A stretch of 64,000 nucleotides of DNA from CAXWPM01 sp965206125 (GTDB taxonomy: Bacteria; Acidobacteriota; Terriglobia; 20CM-2-55-15), in the NCBI GenBank assembly GCA_965206125.1, contig CBDBIN010000042.1:283839-347838 (forward strand), read 5' to 3'. Below, in pieces: positions 36,050 through 44,965 of the stretch. The notes beneath the pieces are model-generated. The model saw only the letters and a program-made list of their open reading frames with translations. It was not told where the DNA came from and searched no databases. Within the stretch, counting starts at the first letter, position 1. The number at the start of each line of letters is the position of its first letter. The translations under genes were made by a program, and so were the position numbers.

Positions 36050-36925
36050 ATGAACCTGCTTCGAGTTCACACACGCTTTCAAGATCAAGAATCATGCATC
36101 GAATACCTCGAAAAACTCCGGTTCGGCGACGAGCCTTTCTGTCCGTTGTGCGGCTGCATGAACGTGGCGCGAAAGGATGAACTGGACCGCGTGGGCCGGT
36201 GGAACTGCCACGACTGCCATTCCAGCTTCAACGTCCTTTCGGGAACGATATTCCAACAGACACGAATACCGCTAGAGAAATGGTTCATGGCGATCTGCCT
36301 GACTGTGAACGCGAAGAAAAGCGTTTCGAGTTGCCAGCTTGCCCGCGATCTGGACTTGAATCAGAAGACGGCATGGTATCTTCAGCACCGTATCCGCGCC
36401 GCGATGTCCACGACTGAAGGCCCGTTGCTTCAGGGCATTGTTGAGGCCGATGAAACATACGTCGGTGGCAAGCCGCGCAAGCCGAACAAGCGCGACGACG
36501 ACGAACCAAAACCGCGAGGCCGAGGCACAAAGAAGACTCCTGTGATCGGCGTTGTCGAGCGTGGTGGAAATGTAGTTGCCGAAGTCGCTGTCAATCTGAC
36601 CGGCAAGGGAATCATGAAGTTCATTCGAGGGTCAGTAAATCCGAGTGGATCGCTTCTGATTTCCGATCAGTACAGAGCATACAACGCCGTCCGCAAGTTC
36701 ATGCCTCACGCCGTCATCAATCACAGTGTTTCTTATGCGGACGGGTTGACGCACACCAACACAATCGAAGGGTTTTGGAGCCTTCTCAAGCGGGCATGGT
36801 ACGGGACGCATCATCATTACCGTGTCGGCTACATGCCCCTGTACGTCGCCGAAGCTTGCTGGAAGTACAACCAACGCAAGAACGGCGATGCTTTCGGTAC
36901 GTTCTTGCGCGGGTGCATGGCATGA
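36050..36925 (+). CDS. IS1595-family (ISXO2-like) transposase
   Basis: The 291-aa transposase has an N-terminal zinc ribbon (CPLCGC and CHDCHSSF), a helical linker and the ISXO2-like DDE domain: Asp in VEADETYVGGK, Asp in LISDQYRAY and Glu in NTIEGFWSLLKR. Length and motif order are normal for the family. Its last codons overlap the start of the methyltransferase gene, so both are expressed together. Confidence 0.92.
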   Translation: MNLLRVHTRFQDQESCIEYLEKLRFGDEPFCPLCGCMNVARKDELDRVGRWNCHDCHSSFNVLSGTIFQQTRIPLEKWFMAICLTVNAKKSVSSCQLARDLDLNQKTAWYLQHRIRAAMSTTEGPLLQGIVEADETYVGGKPRKPNKRDDDEPKPRGRGTKKTPVIGVVERGGNVVAEVAVNLTGKGIMKFIRGSVNPSGSLLISDQYRAYNAVRKFMPHAVINHSVSYADGLTHTNTIEGFWSLLKRAWYGTHHHYRVGYMPLYVAEACWKYNQRKNGDAFGTFLRGCMA

Positions 36926-38595
36926 ATCGGCTCTACTACGGCGACTGTCTGACAGTCATGCAGGAGCACATGAAGCTTCAGAGCGTGGATTTGATCTACC
37001 TCGATCCGCCGTTCAACTCAAACCGCGAGTACAACGCAATTTACAAGGACGAGACCGGGCGGCCGCTGCCCGACCAGATCGAGGCGTTCTGCGATTTGTG
37101 GACACTGGACGAGGAGCGGGAACGCACGCTCCGAAATATGCCCGTCCTGTTACGCGAGGCCGGAATTGACGATACCGTTGCCGAGTTCTGGAAGTTCTGG
37201 ATGAACGCGCTTCGGAATACTCAACCGCGCCTGCTCGCGTACCTGTCCTACATGGTCGAACGATTGCTGCAAATGAAGGTGCTGCTGAAACCCAACGGCT
37301 CGATCTACCTCCACTGTGATCCGACCGCCAGTCACTATATTAAGGCGATGATGGACGCGATATTGGGGCATGAACACTTCCAGAACGAACTTATCTGGAA
37401 ACGAACAAGCGCACATAGCAGAGCACGGCGGTACGGCCCGGTTCATGACACCATCCTCTTTTACAGCAAGGGGAAGCGGTACACGTGGAATCGTATCCTT
37501 CAACCCTATGATGAGCGTTACGTCGAAGCGTCCTATGATCGCAAAGACAGCGATGGCAGACGCTACACTTCCGGGGATCTGACCGGCCCAGGGACGCGCA
37601 CCGGAAGTTCGGGCATGCCATGGAGCGGTTACGATCCCAACGTAGCGGGACGGCATTGGGAGTTACCGCCAGATCGATCGTTGCCCGAATGGTTCGTGTG
37701 GCCGGATGGATACGCCGAAATGGACGTGCAAGAACGCCTCGACGTGCTCATGGCTCAAGACATGATTCATTGGCCTGAGAGAGGCAAGGTCCCAAGATTT
37801 AAGCGATATCTTGAAAGCATGGGCGGCATGGCTCTTCAGGACGTCATCTCCGATATTGTTCCTGTATCGGGCGCGGAACGGCTTGGCTATCGAACACAGA
37901 AGCCCCTGAAGTTGCTTGAGCGAATAATCGAAGCCAGTTCAGACCCCGGCGATGTTGTGTTTGATCCTTTTTGCGGTTGCGCAACAACGCTTGAAGCTGC
38001 TGACCGGTTGGGCCGTAAGTGGATAGGGATCGACATCGCTATTCATGCCATCAAGCGTGTAGCGCACGTTAGACTCGCGGACAGGCTCGGACTGGTCGAG
38101 GGCCGGGACTTCACAGTTGAAGGCGTCCCGCAAAACATCGAAGGTGCCCGCGATCTTTGGGAGCGGGACAAGTACCACTTTCAGAAGTGGGCCGTGGAGC
38201 AGGTGGATGGGTTTGTTACCACGCGGCGGACAGCGGACGGCGGCATAGACGGACGCCTGTATTTTTCGGTTCACGGTAAGCAGGACTTGCAAAGCATGGC
38301 GATAGAAGTGAAGGGCGGAAAGAACGTCGGGATACAAGACCTGAGAGCACTGAAAGGCGTTCTGGATCATGATCAGGCTGTCATGGCAGGCCTGATCGTT
38401 ATGGATCCACTCGGCGCAACGAAAGCCCGCCACTTCCACCAGTTCATGGCAGGGTCCGGTGACCTGAAAGTTCAGAACAAGCACTACCCGAAGATGCAGA
38501 TGCTATCGGTTCCTGAGATTCTCGAAGGAAAGGTTTTCAAAACTCCGGGAGCGGTGGGGCGTGGATTAGCTCAACCGTCGCTGCCGCTTGGTTGA
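36922..38595 (+). CDS. DNA methyltransferase fused to a PD-(D/E)XK nuclease domain
   Basis: The 557-aa passenger has an amino-methyltransferase domain (about residues 1-400) with the catalytic D28-PPF motif (YLDPPFNSNREYNAIY) and a late AdoMet-binding motif D348-PFCGCATT, the beta-class order (catalytic motif first). The C-terminal part (about 405-557) has GGID443GR and E462-V-K464 in AIEVKGGKN, a PD-(D/E)XK nuclease pattern like Mrr-type restriction enzymes. It could be a self-contained restriction-modification enzyme or a modification enzyme helping transposition. No specificity subunit is nearby. Confidence 0.85.
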   Translation: MNRLYYGDCLTVMQEHMKLQSVDLIYLDPPFNSNREYNAIYKDETGRPLPDQIEAFCDLWTLDEERERTLRNMPVLLREAGIDDTVAEFWKFWMNALRNTQPRLLAYLSYMVERLLQMKVLLKPNGSIYLHCDPTASHYIKAMMDAILGHEHFQNELIWKRTSAHSRARRYGPVHDTILFYSKGKRYTWNRILQPYDERYVEASYDRKDSDGRRYTSGDLTGPGTRTGSSGMPWSGYDPNVAGRHWELPPDRSLPEWFVWPDGYAEMDVQERLDVLMAQDMIHWPERGKVPRFKRYLESMGGMALQDVISDIVPVSGAERLGYRTQKPLKLLERIIEASSDPGDVVFDPFCGCATTLEAADRLGRKWIGIDIAIHAIKRVAHVRLADRLGLVEGRDFTVEGVPQNIEGARDLWERDKYHFQKWAVEQVDGFVTTRRTADGGIDGRLYFSVHGKQDLQSMAIEVKGGKNVGIQDLRALKGVLDHDQAVMAGLIVMDPLGATKARHFHQFMAGSGDLKVQNKHYPKMQMLSVPEILEGKVFKTPGAVGRGLAQPSLPLG

Positions 38596-38622
38596 TCGGA
38601 CCTCAAGCCCATAACTACTAAT

Positions 38623-38788
38623 AGCGTAATCTTTTGCTTTAGGCGTGGTGTTTGGGGCAGGAAAACTCGCTGAAAAGACAGGAAGTTGTGGAAAAAAGGA
38701 ATATGGGTACAAAACAGCAGTGTCCCTATTATATAGATTCCTTTTCCGCTTCATTACACCAGCGCTGGGGAGTCTGTGCGTACCCAGA
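38623..38788. other. AT-rich region with inverted repeat beside repA; possible origin
   Basis: GGAAAAAAGGAAT (from 38690) and ATTCCTTTTCC (38737-38747) form an imperfect inverted repeat. TGTGGAAAA (38687-38695) differs from a reverse DnaA box at two positions. AT content is clearly above the surroundings. Placement directly after repA fits an origin or a terminator; neither is proven. Confidence 0.35.
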
Positions 38789-39862
38789 TTAGCGGGAGAG
38801 TAGCGGGAACTGAAGCGGCGGAACGGATGGGGTAGTTGTGGGAAGCAGCACAAGGGCTCCCTTTGGAGTTGTGTAGTCTAGCCCGGGCCAAGCTACCTTG
38901 ATCTTCTTCAACTCCCGGATGCAGTCTTTCCGAAAGTTATCAACGGGGTTCTTCTCGGCAGCTCTGGATGGGTCCGCACCGAATTGGCGGTAGAGTTGTG
39001 GCCAAGTCAACCGAATAGACTGTTGAATCCCGAACATCCGGTAGTTGAGCCACTGGTACAGGTCCAACCCCATAGAGGACCGCATGATGGCCTTCAGGAT
39101 GTTCATGTCCACAGGCACCGCATGGCAGATGATCTCGTTGAAAAACTTCTCACCGAGTTCGATGTTGCTCTGCCACAGCACACCATCGGGCTTCCGGTTC
39201 CACCAAAATTCTGTCACGTCGGCGATCTGAGAACTCACGCTTGATGAACCTTCCGCGTCTCTGTAGATCAGCGAGATAGAACAGCGAAACAGGCGTTCCA
39301 TTTGCTCCCGAAGACGGGTCCGAGGCCCACCGCCCTCTGCAACACCCACCAGCCGCACGAAATTGGAAAGAGAATTTCCCAAAAATAATCTTCGGCTTTG
39401 AGTCCGTACCGCTTCGGTGCAAACCCAAGTCATCAGCAGGCGGGGAATATTACCGTATGGCAGCTTGTTCTTAGCCCCCGCGACCATGACCAGCGAGTAT
39501 GGGCCGTTGTCGCGTTCGTATTGAAGCTGGTTGCCAAGGTTGGTGCGAGGCAGGTTGCACAGCGCCATCAACCGCCCCATATACCCAATGTCCGAATCCG
39601 ACTCCCCGGCCCTGACAAGCCGATCCACCTGATCGAATCGGGTGTAGTGGTGCCGCGCCTGGGGCGTCACCAGAGAGAGTGCAGGTTTTGATTTATCGTT
39701 CACGTCCTCGCAAGCCTCCATATCCTTATCATGTTTTACTGGCCAGATCGGGGCCGATAAGCAGAGATTCTTTGCCGCGTTGTATCCACGAACCAGCAGA
39801 AACATCGCCCTGACAATCCCGGCTCGCCTCCGTTTCATCCTCCTCGCCGCGTTGTCGGGCAT
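38789..39862 (-). CDS. repA: Plasmid RepA-like replication initiator
   Basis: The roughly 357-aa protein resembles the plasmid-encoded RepA family: LPYGNIPRLLMTWVCTEAVR and RLFLGNSLSNFVRLVGV, then RLREQMERLFRCSISLIYRD and LDLYQWLNYRMFGI and WPQLYRQFGAD. These are winged-helix initiator features. The start overlaps the virB11 stop (TGATG), so it is co-translated with the transfer genes. The true start may be further in, as the first 35 residues are Arg-rich. It implies the right part of the window replicates, or once replicated, as a plasmid. Confidence 0.65.
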   Translation of the reverse strand: MPDNAARRMKRRRAGIVRAMFLLVRGYNAAKNLCLSAPIWPVKHDKDMEACEDVNDKSKPALSLVTPQARHHYTRFDQVDRLVRAGESDSDIGYMGRLMALCNLPRTNLGNQLQYERDNGPYSLVMVAGAKNKLPYGNIPRLLMTWVCTEAVRTQSRRLFLGNSLSNFVRLVGVAEGGGPRTRLREQMERLFRCSISLIYRDAEGSSSVSSQIADVTEFWWNRKPDGVLWQSNIELGEKFFNEIICHAVPVDMNILKAIMRSSMGLDLYQWLNYRMFGIQQSIRLTWPQLYRQFGADPSRAAEKNPVDNFRKDCIRELKKIKVAWPGLDYTTPKGALVLLPTTTPSVPPLQFPLLSR

Positions 39863-40845
39863 CACCGCACCTGCTTCAGTTCGAGTTGGGGGTCGGCGAA
39901 CGCAACGGGCCTGTAGTGCCAGCGCCGCTTTGCGGCGTCGTAATCGCCCACGTGGAGGGCTTCTTCGACGTAGCGCCGCCCCTCGCGCCGCGTCATGTGA
40001 ATCACCATGGAGATCCCGTCCACGACGCCCCTGCAGGTGACTTCCCAGGGCAAGTCCGTCTCGCCTTGCATGGCGCAAGTCGCCAGCCGGGACAGGGCCG
40101 ACTCGGCATTGTTGGCGTGGATCGTGGTCAGGGATCCGCCGTGCCCGGTGTTGAGGGCCTGCAGGAGATCGGCGGCCTCGCCGCCCCGGACCTCGCCGAC
40201 CACAATGTGGTCGGGCCGGTGCCGGAGCGCGTGCTTGACGAGGTCGCGGATCGTCACCGATTCGCCGTCGATTCCACGCGCCTCGAAGCGGACACAGTTT
40301 TTCCGATCGATGCGGAGTTCCAGGGTGTCCTCGATGGAAACAATGCGGTCGTCAGCGGGGAGCAGCTCGACCAGGGCATTGAGCAGGGTGGTCTTACCCG
40401 ATCCGGTTCCACCCGACACGAGGATGTTTCGCCGACCCAGGAGCGCGGCCCGCGCCGCGTCGAGCACTTCTTGAGGCAGTGAACCGAAGCGCACAAGATC
40501 CTCGGGCGAATAGCTCCGCTTGCCGAATCGCCGGATGGTGATGGCAACGTGCGGCGCGGCCGGGGGCACACAGATCGCCACGCGGGAGCCATCGTCCAGG
40601 CGCGCATCGAGAATGGGCGCGGTGGCGGGATCGAGGCCGAGGGGCCGGGCGATCTGAATGGCCGCCCGATCGAGGGCAGCCCCATCAAGGCCCGGCGCGG
40701 GGTGGGGCCGGATTTCACCGCGGCTTTCAACCCAGACGTTACGAGGTCCGTTGATCATGATCTCGCTGACTTCCTCATCTTCAAGGACCGATTCCAGCCC
40801 CGGCAGGAACGGGCGCAGATAGTCCATGCCGCGTTTGTCGCTCAT
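39862..40845 (-). CDS. virB11: VirB11-type traffic ATPase (TrbB/CpaF-like)
   Basis: This 327-aa hexameric ATPase powers the type IV secretion channel from the cytoplasm. Walker A is SGGTGSGKTTLLNAL (about residues 143-157). The Asp box is IVSIEDTLELRI, Walker B lies in RPDHIVVGEVRGGEAADLLQ, and the His box is LTTIHANNAESAL. Its ATG overlaps the virD4 stop (ATGA). Length is normal for TrbB/VirB11. Confidence 0.93.
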   Translation of the reverse strand: MSDKRGMDYLRPFLPGLESVLEDEEVSEIMINGPRNVWVESRGEIRPHPAPGLDGAALDRAAIQIARPLGLDPATAPILDARLDDGSRVAICVPPAAPHVAITIRRFGKRSYSPEDLVRFGSLPQEVLDAARAALLGRRNILVSGGTGSGKTTLLNALVELLPADDRIVSIEDTLELRIDRKNCVRFEARGIDGESVTIRDLVKHALRHRPDHIVVGEVRGGEAADLLQALNTGHGGSLTTIHANNAESALSRLATCAMQGETDLPWEVTCRGVVDGISMVIHMTRREGRRYVEEALHVGDYDAAKRRWHYRPVAFADPQLELKQVR

Positions 40846-42917
40846 ATCTTTCCCTCTTCGACGGCGCGCCAGTAGGGCATCGTCTCCGGAAGGTAGTACG
40901 GCTTGAGATAAACCCGAACGGCGCTTGTGGCGTTGGTGCCGTCATAGGGCAGACAAATGGCCTGGCAATTGGGCAGCAATCCAAACTCCCTCGGCTGAAA
41001 CAAAGCCTCCCGCTGTTCCCGGAATGATTTACTCGTGCCTACTGAGCCCTTGGTTCCACCGGCCCGTCCCGAGAGCAGGGACACCTGGGCCTGTTGTGCG
41101 GATTCGGTGACGGTCCAGCTCGGCTTGATCCGGGCCACCTGTCCGCAGAGTTTCGAGGCAATCTCGGCGCTCGCGTCATCGCTGAGAGAGAGGAAGATCC
41201 GGGTGCGGAGTGTCTGCAAGAGAGCGCGCCAGGCCTCGGAGGTGCCCAGCACGGATCGGAGCGAGGATATGGATTGGGTGGCGACGATAGGGATGACGCG
41301 GCACTGCCGGGTGAGGGCAAACGCCTTCTCGTCCCCACTCGGATCGTCCTCGCCGACCGAGGCGAACGACTGGTACTCGTCACAGATGAAGACGGCGGGC
41401 CGGAAGTAACGCTCAGAGTCCGCTTTCATCTGTGCCGGCCGCCGGAGCGGGGTCTGGAGCCAGGCGTTTTTGAGGAACACGCCGATGGCGCGGGCCAGCG
41501 CCGGATTCGATCCAGAGGGCATGTTGAGGGCCAGGACCTTTCCGCTCTCGATCAGCTCATCCATGGGAGGAAGATGCCACCGCATCCTGGCCTTATCGGT
41601 CGGCGGCCGCCCGTCGGGTTTCTCGTCCTCCTTGCCGCCGTCTTCCCCCGGCTCACGGGGTTTCCGTGCCCCGCCGTCCGCGTCCTTCACCGGCGGGGCC
41701 TTCGGACAGAAAATGGCGGCGACATCGGCCATGTCGAACAGGGACAGGAAACTGGAAATGCCCTCGACACACGAGGTTCGCAGTTTCGGGTCCAGATTCA
41801 TCCAATCCTTCTCGTACCAGGTGTTGACGCTTTCCAGCCGTGCCCCCAATTCGTCGGTGTCGGTGTGGGCCTTCACGGCCCGGCTGCTGTAGCTCGCACC
41901 TTGCGCGTTCAACCACTTCGCGGCGGCTCCCCGCCATGGGGTTTGGAATTCCCCTCCGGGAAGTTCGACCCAGGGGCCGAGCGCAAGCAAATCCTCTTCC
42001 CGCTTGGCCCACTCATCAGCCGAAACCACGATCGCTCCATTCGCTTGTGTCTCCACGACAATGGCCGCCTCCCTGATCTTTTGTTTGAACAGTTCGGGAT
42101 CGATCGCGCATCGGTAAACATCCTGCAAGGTGACCCAACGGTCGGGAAAAATCCGGTGCAGCTCGATAATCCACCTCACCAGGTTCGTGTAGGATTGCTG
42201 CCAGAACGGGTCTTTCCCCTTGCCGAACAACTGATTCAGGAGCGAGGAAACCGTATAAGCCAGGGAGTAGGAATCGAGCCAGTGCGCGCCCAGGGGGTTC
42301 CACTGATATTCGCCGTTCAAGCTCAGTTCCATGTAATCGTCTTCCCGGCCGGCCTTTTCCAGAATCTCCCGGATGTCGTAACAGAAATCTCCCTTCACTT
42401 CGAGGACCAGGGCGGCCACCCGGCGCTCCGGATCCGTGGCTTGCCAGCCGAGCAATTGCCGGGCAAACGGATGCATGCAAGCCGAGGTCTTTCCGGACCC
42501 GACCGCTCCGAAGATGGCGATTCCGGTATAGAGGCCGCGTTCCGGGATCACGAGCCAGTCCGGGTTGGGAACCTCGCGCGCCTCGACCGGGTGATGCGTC
42601 TCCCCGACGACAAGGGCCGGGTTCTCATCCGTGTCGGTGACCGGCCACGGCGGAAGCCCGCCCTTGCCTTGTTTCTTCGTGGGAGCCGCCTCGAACCAGA
42701 CCCGCCATACGCCGGAAACGAGCGTCACGCCGATCACCACCATGACACCGGGCATGACGGCATACCAGCCATGCGCGAGCCAGAGAAGCACGGGTGCATC
42801 GAGGGCCATCAGCGCCACAACGGGGTTCTCCGATCCGGCCGGAAATGGACTGGAAATATAGCGCGCGACCGAGACGTCAAGCGCCACGAAGAAGAGGAAA
42901 ACATGACTCCATTTCAT
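40842..42917 (-). CDS. virD4: VirD4/TraG-type coupling protein
   Basis: The 691-aa membrane ATPase delivers the relaxase-DNA complex to the secretion channel. Two N-terminal membrane regions (about 5-25 and 35-75) precede the ATPase. Walker A is GAVGSGKTSAC (about 136) and Walker B lies in AVFICDEYQSFASVG, followed by the TrwB/TraG motif TRQCRVIPIVATQSISSL. A variable insert rich in Lys, Glu and Pro (about 420-445) is specific to this protein. The repeat cluster 43109-43232 lies 190-315 bp upstream of its ATG. Confidence 0.93.
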   Translation of the reverse strand: MKWSHVFLFFVALDVSVARYISSPFPAGSENPVVALMALDAPVLLWLAHGWYAVMPGVMVVIGVTLVSGVWRVWFEAAPTKKQGKGGLPPWPVTDTDENPALVVGETHHPVEAREVPNPDWLVIPERGLYTGIAIFGAVGSGKTSACMHPFARQLLGWQATDPERRVAALVLEVKGDFCYDIREILEKAGREDDYMELSLNGEYQWNPLGAHWLDSYSLAYTVSSLLNQLFGKGKDPFWQQSYTNLVRWIIELHRIFPDRWVTLQDVYRCAIDPELFKQKIREAAIVVETQANGAIVVSADEWAKREEDLLALGPWVELPGGEFQTPWRGAAAKWLNAQGASYSSRAVKAHTDTDELGARLESVNTWYEKDWMNLDPKLRTSCVEGISSFLSLFDMADVAAIFCPKAPPVKDADGGARKPREPGEDGGKEDEKPDGRPPTDKARMRWHLPPMDELIESGKVLALNMPSGSNPALARAIGVFLKNAWLQTPLRRPAQMKADSERYFRPAVFICDEYQSFASVGEDDPSGDEKAFALTRQCRVIPIVATQSISSLRSVLGTSEAWRALLQTLRTRIFLSLSDDASAEIASKLCGQVARIKPSWTVTESAQQAQVSLLSGRAGGTKGSVGTSKSFREQREALFQPREFGLLPNCQAICLPYDGTNATSAVRVYLKPYYLPETMPYWRAVEEGKI

Positions 42918-43316
42918 TCCATCGCAGCCTCCGGAATCCGAGCCTTCCCGCAGGGATTATTGAGACGGGAGCGCCCCCCACCGGGGAGAGCGGCGACCGA
43001 CACCCGCAATGCGCATTGAAAAGGGTGTCGAGCGCCGCACGAGCCACAAAAAAGTGGGGGCGCTCCCGTCACTCCCTCCCCCTCCCGACCGGCGCTGAGC
43101 AGGGGCGTGTCAATTGACCTAACTACAAGTAGATAGGGATGATATGAGAAATAAAAAATGTCAATTGACTGTGTCAATTGACCCCCGATTTCAATTGACA
43201 CGTCTGGAGCGGCGCCGGGCGTGTCAATTGAAGGTCCAATTTCCGATGTCCTGCCCCCCGGTTTTGAGACTGGAACAAGACCCATCTCCCCCCCGGAAAA
43301 TAAGCGGGTCTTGATC
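42918..43316. other. Regulatory region upstream of virD4
   Basis: This is the only sizeable gap inside the conjugation block. It holds five TCAATTGA palindromes (43109-43232). TTGACA on the minus strand inside one of them (43159-43164) could serve as a -35; a matching -10 is not clear. No gene is seen. Confidence 0.5.
43109..43232. repeat. Five GTCAATTGAC palindromic boxes
   Basis: Boxes are at 43109-43118, 43160-43169, 43173-43182, 43191-43199 and 43223-43231; the first three are the perfect 10-bp palindrome and the other two have TCAATTGAC or GTCAATTGA. Such clusters serve as iterons for replication initiators, as operators for transfer-gene repressors or as partition sites. Their position before virD4-virB11-repA fits control of that subcluster. 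Confidence 0.7.
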
Positions 43317-44285
43317 TCATACCGGAGTCTCATAGAGGTTCACACCATCGGGATAAATCCGTTCCGAGCGCCATATCTCGAACGTGTCGATCCGAATGTT
43401 GTAGGGCAACGGCCGTGCCAGCATGTCCTTCAATTCCCGGTAGCGCCGTGCGGTTTGTTGCTGGCCCCCGTAGCGCGCGAAAATCTCGGAGTTGAAGGTG
43501 TCGATGCCCCTGGAAACCACATCCAGTTCCTTCTGTAATTCCGCCTCCCGGTCACTGCCGGCCTTGATGCCTTCCCGATCCCGCGCCCAACCGTTCAAGA
43601 CAGACCGCGCCCGATTCCCGGCCTTGGAGTGGAGTGCGATGGCCGCCACATGAACCTGCATCCCGTGCTTGCGTATGCCAGCCCAGACATGCTCGTGTGA
43701 CTGGCCCCAATGCCGCAGTTCCTCGATGGTGTCGTTCCCGGGATCGACATAGACAAACGTGACGGTCCGGCCCGCGGCAATGGGCAATTTCAAGGGGAAA
43801 TAGCGGGTGAGATAACCGGCCGCCCCGGTATAGAGCCGCCTCGGCAGGCGGTCCTTCCCGATGTCCAGGTGTTTGCAGAACCAAACCTTCTCGGTTTCGG
43901 TGGGGAGCCATTCCAGCTCCGGGTGGTCGATGACGTAATCGAGCGACAGGAGCCGCCGGAGGTAGACGGCCGGATCGGCGATCCTGCGGTGCCGGATGTT
44001 GGGCACCCCCAGCTCCTGGTAGATGCTCTTGTGGGTGATCCGGCAGGCCCGCGTGCGGTTCCGGGTGGTGCTGACCGGAATATCCTCGTCCACTGCAAGT
44101 TTCAGATCCAGGAGGCTCTGAACGAAGCGGCGCGCGCGGTTGTGGTACGTGTTGAAATAATCCATGTATTGCAAGCGGGTGAACACGCCGCTATGGAGAC
44201 AGACCATCGCGACCCACTCGGCGTTTTGCTGGCTCCACCCGAACGGCTCCAGGTTTTTTTCACGCTCTCTCAAATGAGCAATCAT
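43317..44285 (-). CDS. Conserved conjugation-block protein, possible winged-helix
   Basis: The 322-aa protein is soluble, with an N-terminal segment (NAEWVAMVCLHSGVFTRLQY, then RRFVQSLLDLKLA) that resembles a winged helix. A central beta-rich part includes RTVTFVYVDPGNDTIEELRH, and a C-terminal helical region follows. I do not recognise a named family. Its ATG overlaps the VirB8 gene stop (ATGA). A DNA-binding role at the origin of transfer or in regulation is possible but only inferred from position. Confidence 0.6.
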   Translation of the reverse strand: MIAHLREREKNLEPFGWSQQNAEWVAMVCLHSGVFTRLQYMDYFNTYHNRARRFVQSLLDLKLAVDEDIPVSTTRNRTRACRITHKSIYQELGVPNIRHRRIADPAVYLRRLLSLDYVIDHPELEWLPTETEKVWFCKHLDIGKDRLPRRLYTGAAGYLTRYFPLKLPIAAGRTVTFVYVDPGNDTIEELRHWGQSHEHVWAGIRKHGMQVHVAAIALHSKAGNRARSVLNGWARDREGIKAGSDREAELQKELDVVSRGIDTFNSEIFARYGGQQQTARRYRELKDMLARPLPYNIRIDTFEIWRSERIYPDGVNLYETPV

Positions 44286-44959
44286 GGGGTTTCGGTGATA
44301 AGGGCTCTATCCGTTTCGAGGTATGTAACCTGAATGCCCATCGGGTTAAAAATGACCAGATCGGCCGGTATGACGGGCATGAACACAAACTGCATCGTGG
44401 CGGTCCATTGTTCCCTGGAAACCTCGCGCTCCTGTTGGGTGCGGACAAGGACGAAGTCGGCGACCGCACCGTGCGGCTCGACCGGGTTGGCCTGAATCCG
44501 GAGGATGACATTCTCCACGCGCAATTCTTCCAGGGTGATTCCGGCGGCCAGCAGGGCGATTTCCTCGTTGCTGGCGGTGAAGGCCGCGTTGGCCAGATCG
44601 GTGCTGAGAAAGCGGAGGCTGCGCGGCCAGTATTGCTGGGCCGTCGCCCGGCGCCGGCCGAAGTGGTCATGAAGAAAGCGGTTGAGAAAATACTTGGTGG
44701 TGGGATCGCGCGGGTCGGCCTGGACCTGGACGGCCTCATAGGCCAGGGCTTCGGCCCGGCCGACTTCATCCACCCGAACAACAATCGGGCGGGGCGGCTC
44801 GACCGACGACAGGCGCACCACGGCGATGGTGACACACAGGAGCAACACGGCGAGGACGATGGTGAACACGCGCAGGTGACGGTTCGAGTGGATCGTCTCG
44901 CCCCATATCTCGGCATATTGTTTTCCGGCATCGGATGCGTTGTCTCTGGGTTGTGCCAC
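44282..44959 (-). CDS. virB8: VirB8/TrbF-type channel protein
   Basis: The 225-aa protein has a short cytoplasmic N-terminus, one transmembrane helix (LRVFTIVLAVLLLCVTIAVV, about 29-48) and a periplasmic VirB8/TrbF domain (VVRVDEVGRAEALAYEAVQV, TKYFLNRFLHDHFGRR, WTATMQFVFMP). VirB8 proteins nucleate the type IV secretion core. Typical length. Confidence 0.85.
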   Translation of the reverse strand: MAQPRDNASDAGKQYAEIWGETIHSNRHLRVFTIVLAVLLLCVTIAVVRLSSVEPPRPIVVRVDEVGRAEALAYEAVQVQADPRDPTTKYFLNRFLHDHFGRRRATAQQYWPRSLRFLSTDLANAAFTASNEEIALLAAGITLEELRVENVILRIQANPVEPHGAVADFVLVRTQQEREVSREQWTATMQFVFMPVIPADLVIFNPMGIQVTYLETDRALITETP

Positions 44960-44965
44960 GGATAT

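Larger units (their letters stand above)
35986..38622 (+). mobile_element. IS1595-family transposon carrying a methyltransferase-nuclease fusion
   Basis: Perfect 20-bp terminal inverted repeats (ATTAGTAGTTATGGGCTTGA at 35986-36005, complement at 38603-38622) enclose a transposase gene and a passenger gene overlapping by ATGA. Passenger genes are known in the IS1595 family. IS1595 elements normally make 8-bp target duplications, but none is seen: the left flank is the chromosomal haem-protein gene and the right flank is plasmid-like DNA next to repA. Confidence 0.88.

Noticed and set aside
41094..43019. Long plus-strand open frame of 641 codons
   Set aside because: It lies wholly antisense to virD4, which has clear motifs; its composition is typical of an antisense frame in GC-rich DNA.
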